A DNA stretch of 64,000 nucleotides from positions 27,154 to 91,153 of the forward strand of contig JARKQJ010000051.1 in the NCBI GenBank assembly GCA_029973955.1. The letters run 5' to 3'. The stretch's first letter is position 1. Each line of letters opens with the position of its first letter. Positions 32,229 to 43,079 of the stretch are shown piece by piece. The notes beneath the pieces were generated by a model. The model had not been told where the DNA came from and did not search any database. It was given only the letters and a program-made list of their open reading frames with translations. Position numbers and translations under genes: made by a program. The DNA is from Paludibaculum sp. (GTDB taxonomy: Bacteria > Acidobacteriota > Terriglobia > Bryobacterales > Bryobacteraceae).

Positions 32229-32780
32229 ATGCGTTTGTTTGTTGGCATCGATGTGCCGTACGAGATGCGGCGGAACCTGGAGCTTCTCCTCCAACTCCTG
32301 CAGCCGAAGGCGCAAATCCAGTGGAGCTCCCTCAAGAACCTCCACATCACCACCAAGTTCCTCGGCGAGATCCCCGCCGACGATCTCCAGATCGTCAAGG
32401 ACGCCCTCCACGAGGTCCCCGTGGCCGGCGATCTCCGCATCGCCATTCAGGGCCTCGGCTGGTTTCCCAACCCGCACAACCCGCGCGTGTTCTACGCCGG
32501 AGTGCAGGCTTACGATGGGCTCAAAAACCTCGCCCGCGACACCGACATGCTCTGCGTCCAGCTCGATATCTCGCCCGAACTCAAGCCCTACCACCCCCAC
32601 CTCACGCTGGCCCGCATCAAGAGCCCCACGGATCTGCGCCCCCTCCAGCAGGCCATCGCCGAACTGCCCAGCGTCGAGTTCGGCGCCTTCACCGCCACCC
32701 ACTTCCATCTCTATGAAAGCAAGATGAAGCCGAGCGGCTCCAGTTACTACAAGCTGGCCAGTTACCCGCTCTCCAAATAG
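32229..32780 (+). CDS. thpR: RNA 2',3'-cyclic phosphodiesterase
   Basis: MRLFVGIDVPYEMRRNL, HITTKFLGE, YHPHLTLARIK (two HxT motifs). Confidence 0.94.
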   Translation: MRLFVGIDVPYEMRRNLELLLQLLQPKAQIQWSSLKNLHITTKFLGEIPADDLQIVKDALHEVPVAGDLRIAIQGLGWFPNPHNPRVFYAGVQAYDGLKNLARDTDMLCVQLDISPELKPYHPHLTLARIKSPTDLRPLQQAIAELPSVEFGAFTATHFHLYESKMKPSGSSYYKLASYPLSK

Positions 32781-32782
32781 CT

Positions 32783-33378
<596 letters not shown>

Positions 33379-33382
<4 letters not shown>

Positions 33383-34377
33383 CCCGCCTCGCCGTAGTCG
33401 GCGGCGGAAGCTGGGGCACCGCCCTGGCCATCGTGCTCGCGCCGCGCTTCGACCGCGTCTCCCTCTGGGTCTATGAAACCGACCTCGCCGAGCGCATGAC
33501 CGCCACGCGCGTCAACGACGTTTACCTGCCAGGCGCTCCCCTGCCCGCCAATATCGAGATCACCACCGATGCCGCCGCCTGTGCCTCCGGAGCCCAAATC
33601 GTCCTCGGCGTCATGCCCTCCCATCACGCGCGCGGCGTCTACACCCGGATCCTCCACTCCCTCACGCCGGAGATGCTCTTCGTCAGCGCCACCAAGGGCC
33701 TGGAAAACGGCTCCCTCCTGCGCGTCTCCGAAGTCATGCGGGAAGTCATCAGAGCCCGCTTCGAGCCGCGCATCGGCGTCCTCAGCGGACCCACCTTCGC
33801 CAAGGAAGTGGCCCGCGGAGAACCCGCCGCCATCGTCATCGCCTCCCACGACGCCGATCTCGCCCGTGCCGTCCAGCAGGCCTTCTCCGGACCCACCTTT
33901 CGCCTCTACACCAATGCCGACCCCATCGGCGTCGAGGTCGGCGCCTCGCTCAAGAACGTCATCGCCATCGCCGCCGGTGTTTGCGCCGGCCTCGGCCTCG
34001 GCGCCAACACCATGGCCGCCCTCATCACCCGCGGCCTCGCCGAAATCACCCGCCTCGCCGTCGCCGCCGGCGGCCAGCCCCGCACCCTTGCCGGTCTCGC
34101 CGGCCTCGGCGACCTCGTCCTCACCTGCAACGGCGAACTCAGCCGCAATCGAACCGTCGGCTTCCAGCTCGGCCAGGGCCGCAAGCTCGACGAGATCCTC
34201 AGCGGCATGAAAATGGTGGCCGAAGGCGTTCAAACCACCTACGCCGCCGTCGACCTCGCCGCTCGCCTCAACGTCGAACTCCCCATCACCCGCCAGATGT
34301 TCGCCGTCTTCAAGGAAGGCCGCTCGCCCCGGGAAAGCCTCCGCGAACTCATGGAGCGCTCTCTCAAGGAAGAATAG
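33379..34377 (+). CDS. gpsA: NAD(P)H-dependent glycerol-3-phosphate dehydrogenase
   Basis: VVGGGSWGTALAIVLA, GVLSGPTFAKEVARGEPAAIVIAS, LKNVIAIAAGVCAGLGLGANTMAALITRGLAEI. Confidence 0.97.
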
Positions 34378-34513
34378 GCGCCGGCCCCCGGATCCGGTTT
34401 CTTGACAATATTTGCGGCCAACGTAAACCTGCCGCTGCCGCGCCCCGTCACACTGGATAATGACCGGCAAGAGTCTACCGCAACCTACCGCGGCCAATGG
34501 TGTTGGTAAGGGT

Positions 34514-35092
34514 ATGGCCGTGGCGACTGCGTTCGACTTCGACGCCGCCCTCATGCTGAGGGTTCGCGACGGCTGTGCATCAAGTTACGCCGCCCTGCTG
34601 GAACGCCATCGCACCCCGGTCATCCACTTTTTGTTCCGCATGGTCCAGAACCAGGCCATCGCGGAGGAACTCGCGCAGGAGGTCTTCCTGCGTGTCTACC
34701 GGTCGCGCGAAAAGTACGAAGCCTCGGCAAAATTCACTACCTGGCTGTTCCGCATCGCCACCAACCTCGCCTTCAACTGGCTCCGCGACGAAAAGGGCCG
34801 CAAGGTACAGGAAAGCCTCGAGGACGAAACAACGTCCAATACTACCAAAAAGCTCTGTGACCGCTCGCCCAGCGTCGAGAGCCGCCTGGTGTATGAGGTG
34901 AAGCTGGAGGAGATCCGGGTGGCCATCGGGCTGCTCCCCGAAAAGCAACGGGCCGCCGTGCTGATGCACAAGTACGAAGAAATGGAGTATTCTCAGATCG
35001 CGAAGGTGCTGGGGTGCTCGGAGTCGGCTGTGAAGTCGCTGCTGTTCCGGGCCTATGAAAGCCTCCGCGCGCGACTGGCTCATTACGGTTGA
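34514..35092 (+). CDS. RNA polymerase sigma factor, ECF/sigma-70 family
   Basis: ORF 34460-35092, likely ATG at 34514; AEELAQEVFLRVYRSREKYEASAKFTTWLFRIATNLAFNWLRDEK; LPEKQRAAVLMHKYEEMEYSQIAKVLGCSESAVKSLLFRAYESLR. Confidence 0.93.
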   Translation: MAVATAFDFDAALMLRVRDGCASSYAALLERHRTPVIHFLFRMVQNQAIAEELAQEVFLRVYRSREKYEASAKFTTWLFRIATNLAFNWLRDEKGRKVQESLEDETTSNTTKKLCDRSPSVESRLVYEVKLEEIRVAIGLLPEKQRAAVLMHKYEEMEYSQIAKVLGCSESAVKSLLFRAYESLRARLAHYG

Positions 35093-35565
35093 GGAGCGAA
35101 TTGAACAATCGGCGCAATCTCTGCCCGCTGCAGTCGGAGGAGCACGCTGCTCTGCTGCTCGACTACTGCGCGCGCCGCCTGGACGCCGGCCGCGGAGCCG
35201 CCCTCGAAGCTCACATGGAACAGTGCCCAGCCTGCCGGGAGATGCGCGACGCGCAACGGCTCGTCTGGGATTCGCTCGACGCCTGGGACGCCGGCCATAC
35301 CGGTTGGGAGTTCAATCAGCGCTTGCAGGAACGGCTCCGGCACGAATGCCGCCCGGCCTGGATCGACACCGTCGCCTCGTGGAAAGAAGGCATCAGTTGG
35401 AAGCCCGCCGTGCCTCTGGCCGCGGCTCTCGCTCTCTGGCTCATCGTCTTTCCGCCGAATGGCGCGAATGCCCCCCAACCCCAGTCGGCCCAACAAACTG
35501 AGCAGATTGAGAAGGTGCTGGAAGACGTGGAAATGCTCCAGCAGATTCCCCTGAGTCCGCGCTGA
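35089..35565 (+). CDS. Zinc-finger (zf-HC2) anti-sigma factor-like protein
   Basis: HAALLLDYCARRLDAGRGAALEAHMEQCPACREM plus a C-terminal TM segment; overlaps sigma factor gene. Confidence 0.82.
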   Translation: MRSELNNRRNLCPLQSEEHAALLLDYCARRLDAGRGAALEAHMEQCPACREMRDAQRLVWDSLDAWDAGHTGWEFNQRLQERLRHECRPAWIDTVASWKEGISWKPAVPLAAALALWLIVFPPNGANAPQPQSAQQTEQIEKVLEDVEMLQQIPLSPR

Positions 35566-36044
35566 TGCCTCTGTTGCGCACCGCCGTCTTCCTCTCTGTT
35601 GCGGCATCCCTGGCCGCCGGCCAACCCCCGCCCCGTCCCCAGACCGGCAACGCCGTGGAACGGCTCCGCGCCCTCCCGCCCGACGAGCGCCGCAAAGCCC
35701 TGGAGAAACTCCCGCCGGACCGCCGCAAACAGGCCGAGGCGCTCATGGCTGAACTCGATCGCATGAGCACCGATGAACGCGAGGAACTCGCCCGGCGCTA
35801 CGAGTCCTTCCAGAAGCTCTCGCCCGCCAATCAGGAGAAGGCGCGCAAGCTTTTCCGCGACTTCAACGACCTCCCCGCCCCCCGCCACGACGCCGTCCGC
35901 GCCGCCTTCTCGCGCATCCGCGAAATGTCCTCCGCCGAACGGACCAGCTTCCTCGGTGGCGAAGAAGTGCGCTCGCGCTACAATCGAAAGGAGCGCCTGC
36001 TCCTGCAGGATTACGTCGCTCTCCTGGAAGCCCCGTCCCGCTAG
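35565..36044 (+). CDS. DUF3106-like secreted protein
   Basis: VERLRALPPDERRKALEKLPPDRRKQAEALM...LSPANQEKARKLFRDFNDLP. Confidence 0.7.
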   Translation: MPLLRTAVFLSVAASLAAGQPPPRPQTGNAVERLRALPPDERRKALEKLPPDRRKQAEALMAELDRMSTDEREELARRYESFQKLSPANQEKARKLFRDFNDLPAPRHDAVRAAFSRIREMSSAERTSFLGGEEVRSRYNRKERLLLQDYVALLEAPSR

Positions 36045-36122
36045 TCCAGCCCCCCTTACCCGGTTACCGGCCGGGAGTTCACTGTTTGTAATTCACAAAA
36101 GGTCTGGTACTCTTTCACCTAT

Positions 36123-39100
36123 ATGCAAAAGAGGGTTCTTTGCTTTCTCGGCGCTTTTGCGCTAATCTCTCTCGCTCTATTCGGCCAGGGCACCACATCG
36201 CGCCTCATCGGCGTGGTGATGGACCCCTCTGGGGCTAGTATTCCCAACGCGAACGTCAAACTGATCAACGAAGGCACCAACGCCGCCTTCACCACCACCT
36301 CTGCCGCCAACGGCGCCTACTTCTTCGAAGCCCTCCAGAGCGGCCTCTACACCGTCTCCATCGAAACCAAGGGCTTCAAGAAGTTCGTGTCGAAAGGCAA
36401 TCGCGTCACCATCGGACAGCCCACCACGGTCAATATCACCCTCGAAGTGGGCGCCGTGGCCGAATCCGTCGAAGTGCTCGCCCAGGCCGAGGTCGTCCAG
36501 ACCTCCGCCTCCGGCAACTACGGCAACCTCTTCAGCGAGACGGTCATCAAGGACTTGCCCATCGTCGGTAGCCGCGGCCGGAACCCCCTTGATCTCGTCA
36601 CCCGCCAGCCCGGCGTCGTCTCCGGCGCCAATACCGGCGGCGGCGTCCACGTCAACGGCGCCCGCGACCGCGCCTGGAACTTCACCGTCGACGGCATTGA
36701 CGCCAATGAGACCAGCGCCGGCGGCTCCAACTTCGCCCCCATCCGCATGAACCCCGACGCCCTCTCCGAATTCCGCGTCCTCACCGGCAACGCCACCGCC
36801 GAATACGGCCGCAACTCCGGAGGCCAGGTCGCCATGATCACCAAGAGCGGCACCAACGATATCCACGGCAATGCCTTCTGGTTCTACCGCACCCCCAGCC
36901 TCAGCGCCAATGAGTGGGAAAACAACATCGATAACCTCGCCAAGCGCCAGTACCAGCAGAATATGCCCGGCGGCTCCATCGGCGGCCCCGCCATCAAGAA
37001 CAAGCTCTTCTACTACGCCAACCTCCAGCTTCTCCGCACCCGCGAGTCCGGCGTCATCAACTCCCTGGTCTACACCAAGGAGGCCCGCGATGGACTCTGG
37101 CGCTATAACAAGGGCGGCCGCAACCTCCCTTATGGCGTCTCCGGCGCCGTCGTCGATGCCAACGGCAACGTCGTCCCCGGCGTCAACGTCGGCACATATA
37201 ACGTCATCGCCAACGACCCCGACAAAATCGGCTGGAACGCCCAGACCAAAGCCGTCGCCCAGGGCGCCCCGCTCCCCAATAACTTCGCCACCGGCGACGG
37301 CCTGAATACCGCCGCCTACACCTTCTCCGCACTCCAGTTCGAGAAGCAGTACGACCTCACCACCAAGGTAGACTACATCATCAATCCCCGGAACACCGTC
37401 TTCGCCCGCATCAGCCTCGGCAACCAGAACAGCAACTGCGACCGCGGCAATGGCGGCAACCCTGTCTACCCCGGCGCGCCTTGTCTTGTGAACACCATGC
37501 GCGATCCCAAGAACTTCGCTTTCAACTGGCGTAGTTCTCCCACCACTACCACCACCAACGAAGTCGTCTTCGGCCTCAACAAGTTCGCCTTCAACTTCGA
37601 AAACCCCCTCGCCGACATGAATAAGTACACCTTCTTCGGCCAGGCCCCCGTCGTCGTCCCCACCGACACCTCCGTGGGCAACCTCCGCGAACTCCAGACC
37701 TGGCAGTTCGTCGACAACTTCTCCTGGTTCAAGGGCCCCCACAGCCTCAAGTTCGGCACCAACCTCCGCTTCGGCAGCCATCGCGATGAACGCGGCTCCA
37801 TCGGCGGCTACAACGTCACTCAGATCGTGGACTTCAGCCGCACAGTCAACACCGTGGATGCCGCCAAGTTCAACCTTCCCGCCGACATCAACCAGGCCAA
37901 CGACCGCAACCCCCTCGAGTCCAGCATCAACTTCATGCTCGGCCGCGTCGGCAATACCAACCGCGGCTTCCCCTCCAATGCCGACAGCTACACCCTCGGC
38001 ATCTACAACTTCCTCACCAGGTGGAACGAGTACGACTTCTTCGCCCAGGACACCTGGAAGGTCAGCCGCACCTTCACCGTCGATCTCGGCGTCCGCCTTG
38101 AAATGAAGATGACCCCTACCAACCCCGACGGCCGCGTCCGCGCGCCCGACCAGGTGGTGGCCGCCGGAGCCGCCCCCTCCAGCACCCTCAGATGGGTCGC
38201 CAGGGACCTCTACCGCAGCGGCATCAACAACTGGGCCCCCTCCATCGGCTTCGCCTGGGATCCCTTCGGCAGCGGCAAAACCTCCATCCGCGGCAACTAC
38301 CGCATGGCTTACGATCGCATCAACACTTTCGTGTTCAGCTCCACGGTCTTCCAGAACCTCCCTGGCATCGTCATCGGCGATAACAACAGCACCTTCGGCC
38401 AGGGCGGCGGGCGCCTCACCGCCCTACCCGTCATGAATCCACCGGCCACCAAGCCTGATTCCCTCTCCCAGCCCACCCCCTTCGGCACCCGCAGCATCAC
38501 CGTCGCCGATCCCAACTTCGGCGTCCCAACCACCCACCAATGGGGCTTCTCCATCCAGCGCGAAGTCATGCGCAACTCGCTGCTCGAAGTCAACTACATC
38601 GGCCGCCGCGCCTACAACCTCTTCGGCGCCTACAACGCCAACCAGGCTGAGCTCCGCACCAACGGCTTCCTCGACGCCGTAAAGGTCGTCAACGCCGGCG
38701 GCGAAAGCCCCCTCATCAACCAACTCATGTCCGTGGACTCCCGCAAGACCTCCGCCGAAACCGGCTCGGCCGCCATGCGCCGCATTTACGCCACCGACCT
38801 CCGTAACAACAACGTGGCCTTCATCGGCCAGGACATCTCCCGCCGCACCGTCAGCGGCAAGGGCCAGCCCGAGGCCGCCGGCCTCAGCCCCTACTTCTTC
38901 GTCCCCTACCCGCAGTACGCCAACGGCATGAACGTGGTCGACTCCAACGACTGGTCCACCTACCATGCCCTCCAAACTCAGTTCCAGCGCCACATGACCT
39001 CCGGCCTGGAGTTCCTTCCAGTTCAGCTACACCTTCGGCAAGTCTCTCGACACCCGCTCCTACGATCCCGCCTTCACCGTGGTCGGCGGTGCCAACAACC

Positions 39101-39729
39101 AGTACGCCAGCTCCACTCCGTTCGACATCTACAACCGCAAGTTGAACTACAGCCTCAGCGATTTCGACCGCCGCCACACCGTCCAGACCTACTGGGTCTA
39201 CGAACTGCCCTTCGGCAAGGGCAAGCGGTTCGTCACCGACGGCCACGGCGCCGTCGAACGCCTCGTCGGCGGATGGCAGGTCTCCGGCATGGGCACCTTC
39301 CAGAGCGGCCGCCCCTTCTCTGTCTACTCCGGCTTCTACGCCTTTAATAATGTGGTGCAGGGCTTTGCCAACTGCAACGGCTGCACCCCCACCATGGCCT
39401 CCGCCCAGGACATCGACGGCCTCAAGTGGTTCTTCACCGCCGATCAGCGCGCCAAGTTCTCAAACCCCGCCATGGGCGAGTTCGGCAACACCGGCCGCAA
39501 CTTCTTCCGCGGCCCCGGCGGCTGGGGCGTCGATATGTCCGTCCTCAAGCGCACCCGCATCAACGAGCGCTTCAATTTCGAACTGCGCGCCGATATGACC
39601 AACGCCCTCAACCACCCCATGTTCGGCTTCCCCACGGCCACTCTCAGTTCGGCCACCTTCGGCCGCATCCGCAACACCGTGGTCAGCAGCTCCCGCAAGA
39701 TCCAGTTGGGCGCCAAAATCAGCTTTTAG
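36123..39729 (+). pseudogene. Oar-like TonB-dependent receptor with N-terminal carboxypeptidase-regulatory domain, frameshifted by a 4-bp duplication
   Basis: ORF 36123-39347 loses homology after HMTSGLEF; the frame resumes in ORF 39079-39729. TTCC is tandemly repeated at 39012-39015/39016-39019; removing one copy gives 3603 nt = 1201 codons. Confidence 0.85.
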
Positions 39730-39835
39730 CTTCCAACCGTTCCGGCCCTTTACACCCGCCGGATGCGCTCGCCAACCGCGGCCGCATCCGGCGGGTGCTC
39801 AGCTTCACAACACCCCGCGGGGATACGATATCTGC

Positions 39836-40210
39836 ATGATCCGCAGTATCTTTCTTTCCCTCATCGCAGCCGGCCTGCTCCTGGCCCAATCTCCGGAACC
39901 GCAACTCTCCCACGCCGTCTTCTTCACCCTCAAGGACAAATCGCCAGAAGCTGCCGCGACTCTCGCCGCCGAGTGCCGCAAGTACCTTCAGGGCCATCCC
40001 GGCGAGGTCTTCTTCTCCACCGGAACCCGCGCCATGGACCTCAAGCGGGACGTCAATGACCAGGACTTCCAGGTCTCCCTCGCCGTCGTCTTCCGCACCA
40101 AAGCCGACCACGACCGCTACCAGTCCGCCCCCAGGCACCTCAAGTTCATCGAAGCCAACCAATCCAGATGGGAAAAGGTGCGCGTCTTCGACTCCTACCT
40201 CAAGCGCTAG
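39836..40210 (+). CDS. Dabb-family (stress-responsive alpha/beta barrel) secreted protein
   Basis: LSHAVFFTLKDKSPEAAATLAAECRKYL...DFQVSLAVVFRTKADHDRYQSAPRHLKFI. Confidence 0.85.
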   Translation: MIRSIFLSLIAAGLLLAQSPEPQLSHAVFFTLKDKSPEAAATLAAECRKYLQGHPGEVFFSTGTRAMDLKRDVNDQDFQVSLAVVFRTKADHDRYQSAPRHLKFIEANQSRWEKVRVFDSYLKR

Positions 40211-40255
40211 TCCGCCCCAGCCCAGTCCCCTGATTGTCACCATCGTGTCCCTCAA

Positions 40256-41611
40256 TTGAGTGCGGCCACAACCGATATGAAAACCATGCGATCTTTGCAT
40301 TTCGCCCTTTTGCTTGCCGTTCTGGTCATCGCCGCGTCTGGGTCGTCGCACCTCGCCGCGCAGGAAACCGCGCCACCGGACGAAGCCTCCGTCCTCTTCT
40401 CCAGCTCTGGAATCCAGGACTTCCACCTCACCGTCACCCCGTCAGACTGGCAGGCCCTCAAGGATAACTACCTGTCGAACGACTACTACGAAGCCGCCTT
40501 CCGCTGGGGCGACTCCTCCATCGCCCGCATCGGAATCCGCAGCCGCGGCAGCGGCAGCCGCTCCGGCGTCAAACCCTCTCTCAAACTGGATTTCAACAAA
40601 TACGGCGCCGGCACCTTCCTCGGCCTGAAATCCCTGGTCGTCAAGAACCTCACCCAGGATCCCCCCATGTTGCGCGAGTACCTCACCATGGCCCTCAGTT
40701 CGCACATGGGCTTCCTCACGCCCAGAGAGATCTACATCCGCCTCTTCGTCAACAACGAATACCAGGGGCTCTTCGTCGCCATCGAACCGCTCGACAAGAT
40801 CTTCCTTACGCGCGCCTACGGGAGCAACGACGGCGATCTCTTCAGCATGGAATGGACCTTCCCCTACCGCTTCGAATATCTCGGTCCGGACCCCGCTGCC
40901 TACACGCCCTCCCCCTTCAAGCCGGAAACCAACGAAAAGAACCCCAACCTCGCTCCGCTCATCGAGATCGCCGAACTCACCCAAAACCTGCCCCCCGAAG
41001 AGTTCCCCGCTGCCATCGCCCAGCGCATCGACCTCGATCAACTCCTCGGCCATCTCGCCCTCGACGCCTATCTCGCCAACATGGACGGCTTCGCCAGCGG
41101 CATCGGCATGAATAACGTCTACCTCCATCGCCCCGCTGCCACCCCCGACCTCCCCTCGCCCCTCCTCACCGCCCTGCCTTGGGACAAGGACTCCACCTTC
41201 TCCTGGTACGACATGCCGATCCACTTTGACTTTTCCAGCAGTCCGCTCCTCCGGCGCCTCATGGAAGACCCCATCATCGCTTCGCGCTACCTCGATTGGG
41301 TCGAGGCCGTCGCCAATACTGCCGGCGGCGAAGACGGTTGGCTCCGCTACACCTTCGAAAACGCCGCCACACTCATCCGCGATGCCGCCCAGGCCGACCC
41401 CAATAAACCTTTCAGTAATGCAGAGTTCGACTTCGGCCTCGAGGAGACCCGCTCCTTCATCCGCGAACGTCACCTCCAGGTTCGCCGCCAGCTCGAGGAA
41501 TGGCGCCCGGCTCCGCCCGTGGACCCCGCCCCCCCAACTCTGCCAGAGGATCCCGCCCCTCCAACTCCGCCCGAGGATCCCGAGCCCCCTGCCGCTCGCA
41601 ACCGGCCCTGA
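40256..41611 (+). CDS. CotH kinase family protein
   Basis: SLKLDFNKYGAGTFLGLKSLVVKNLTQDPPMLREYLTMALSSHMG, YQGLFVAIEPLDKIFL, TALPWDKDSTF. Confidence 0.87.
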   Translation: MSAATTDMKTMRSLHFALLLAVLVIAASGSSHLAAQETAPPDEASVLFSSSGIQDFHLTVTPSDWQALKDNYLSNDYYEAAFRWGDSSIARIGIRSRGSGSRSGVKPSLKLDFNKYGAGTFLGLKSLVVKNLTQDPPMLREYLTMALSSHMGFLTPREIYIRLFVNNEYQGLFVAIEPLDKIFLTRAYGSNDGDLFSMEWTFPYRFEYLGPDPAAYTPSPFKPETNEKNPNLAPLIEIAELTQNLPPEEFPAAIAQRIDLDQLLGHLALDAYLANMDGFASGIGMNNVYLHRPAATPDLPSPLLTALPWDKDSTFSWYDMPIHFDFSSSPLLRRLMEDPIIASRYLDWVEAVANTAGGEDGWLRYTFENAATLIRDAAQADPNKPFSNAEFDFGLEETRSFIRERHLQVRRQLEEWRPAPPVDPAPPTLPEDPAPPTPPEDPEPPAARNRP

Positions 41612-41712
41612 TCCGTTTAGCCTCAACCCGCACGGCGCCCTCCCGGCCTTCTCTTTCGATAGTCCTGGCACTGTGCGGGTTGATTCTTCCGGCTGACAGG
41701 GCCTACCCTGAT

Positions 41713-41740
41713 CCTTGGCGCGCCGCTACCGCCGCCAAGG
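41713..41740 (+). promoter_or_regulatory. Hairpin overlapping the RBS of the metallophosphoesterase gene
   Basis: CCTTGGCG-N12-CGCCAAGG; the AAGGA Shine-Dalgarno-like sequence is in the 3' arm, 8 nt before ATG 41748. Confidence 0.45.
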
Positions 41741-41747
41741 ACCCCAG

Positions 41748-42884
41748 ATGCACCACCGGCGCGAAATCTTGAGGCGAATATTTGGCGCCGCCGCCGCGGC
41801 CCGCGCCCTCAAAGCCCAGTCTACGGCTCCGCTCCCCTTCCTCCAGAACGTCACTCAATCCGAAGCCACCCTCGTCTGGCCTCCCGCCCAATCCGCACCC
41901 CTCTCCGTGGAGTGGTCCGCCGGCAGCAATCGCTGGCAGTCCTGTCCCACCACCTACGCTGGAACCTGGGCCGATCTCGGCCCCTCCGCTCAACAATCTT
42001 CCGTCAAACTCTCCGGCCTCCCCGCCGGCGGACGCATCGCCTACCGCGGAGCCTGGAACCAGCCCCAGGAAACATCCTTCCGCACACCGCTGCCCTCCGC
42101 CGCCCCTTTCCGCTTCCTCGCCTTCGGCGATAGCGGCACCGCCAGCGACGCCCAGTTCGCCCTCGCCCGCCTGATGGCCGCCGAAGATCCCGACTTCACG
42201 CTCCATACCGGCGACGTCATCTACCCCTACACCACCCCCGAAGGCATTCGCGAACGCTACCTCGATTGCTACGGGCCGATGATGGCTCGCTGCCCCATGT
42301 ACATCGTCCTCGGCAACCACGATTGCATGGTTGAGGAGGGCGACCCGCTACTCTCCATCCACCGTCTGCCCGCCCAGCCCGCCAGCGGCCGCTATTACTC
42401 CTTCCGCTGGAACACCGCCCACTTCATCGCCCTCGATACCAACTCTATCGCCGACCCCGCCATGCTCACCTGGCTCGACCGGGAACTGCTCCAGCCCACC
42501 GTCTGGCGCGTCGTCTTTTTTCACCATCCCCCCTACACCCGCGGCACACACCGCGCAGATCCCATCTGCCTCGAAGTCGAACGAATCCTCGCCCCCCGCC
42601 TGGAGCGCGCCGGCGTCGACCTCGTCCTCACGGGCCACGACCACACCTATCAGCGCTTCCTCCCCATCGGCCAGACCACCTACTGCGTCACCGGCGGCGG
42701 CGGTGCCAGCCTCTACTACGTCGGCACCACGCCCCGCCATGCCGTCGCTGCCTCGGCCCACCACTACCTCCGCGTCGACGTCCAGGGCCTCATGCTCCGC
42801 GCCACCGCCATCGGCACCGAAGGCCAGACCATCGACGACTTCACCATCTCCAAATATCCCAGGCGCGACCCCCGCGCCCGCTGA
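41748..42884 (+). CDS. Metallophosphoesterase (purple acid phosphatase-like)
   Basis: FLAFGDSGTASDAQF, HTGDVIYP, IVLGNHDC, VVFFHHPPYTRGTHR, LVLTGHDHTYQR. Confidence 0.92.
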   Translation: MHHRREILRRIFGAAAAARALKAQSTAPLPFLQNVTQSEATLVWPPAQSAPLSVEWSAGSNRWQSCPTTYAGTWADLGPSAQQSSVKLSGLPAGGRIAYRGAWNQPQETSFRTPLPSAAPFRFLAFGDSGTASDAQFALARLMAAEDPDFTLHTGDVIYPYTTPEGIRERYLDCYGPMMARCPMYIVLGNHDCMVEEGDPLLSIHRLPAQPASGRYYSFRWNTAHFIALDTNSIADPAMLTWLDRELLQPTVWRVVFFHHPPYTRGTHRADPICLEVERILAPRLERAGVDLVLTGHDHTYQRFLPIGQTTYCVTGGGGASLYYVGTTPRHAVAASAHHYLRVDVQGLMLRATAIGTEGQTIDDFTISKYPRRDPRAR

Positions 42885-42900
42885 CCGCTGCCTCAAAAAT

Positions 42901-42943
42901 AAAAACGGCCGCCAGAGCCTCCAGGACTCGACGGCCGTCTTTT
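42901..42943 (+). terminator. Putative intrinsic terminator after metallophosphoesterase
   Basis: ACGGCCG...CGGCCGT stem (42905-42911/42932-42938) followed by CTTTT. Confidence 0.6.
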
Positions 42944-42954
42944 CGCGATTTCTT

Positions 42955-43031
42955 TGGTAGGACCGGCAGGACTCGAACCTGCGACCCTCTGCTTAGAAGG
43001 CAGATGCTCTATCCAACTGAGCTACGGTCCC
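42955..43031 (-). tRNA. tRNA-Arg(TCT)
   Basis: Reverse strand GGGACCGTAGCTCAGTTGGATAGAGCATCTGCCTTCTAAGCAGAGGGTCGCAGGTTCGAGTCCTGCCGGTCCTACCA; anticodon loop CTTCTAA, encoded CCA. Confidence 0.95.
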
Positions 43032-43079
43032 GCTCTTCTTCCATTATGACAGCATCCCCTCTCCGCTCGCGCTCCACCA

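Noticed and set aside
36177-37781. 534-aa minus-strand ORF
   Set aside because: Gly/Val/Glu-rich antisense shadow of the Oar-like receptor.
42955-43031. tRNA-Arg as an integration site
   Set aside because: The tRNA is intact and neither side shows an integrase or a duplicated tRNA 3' end.
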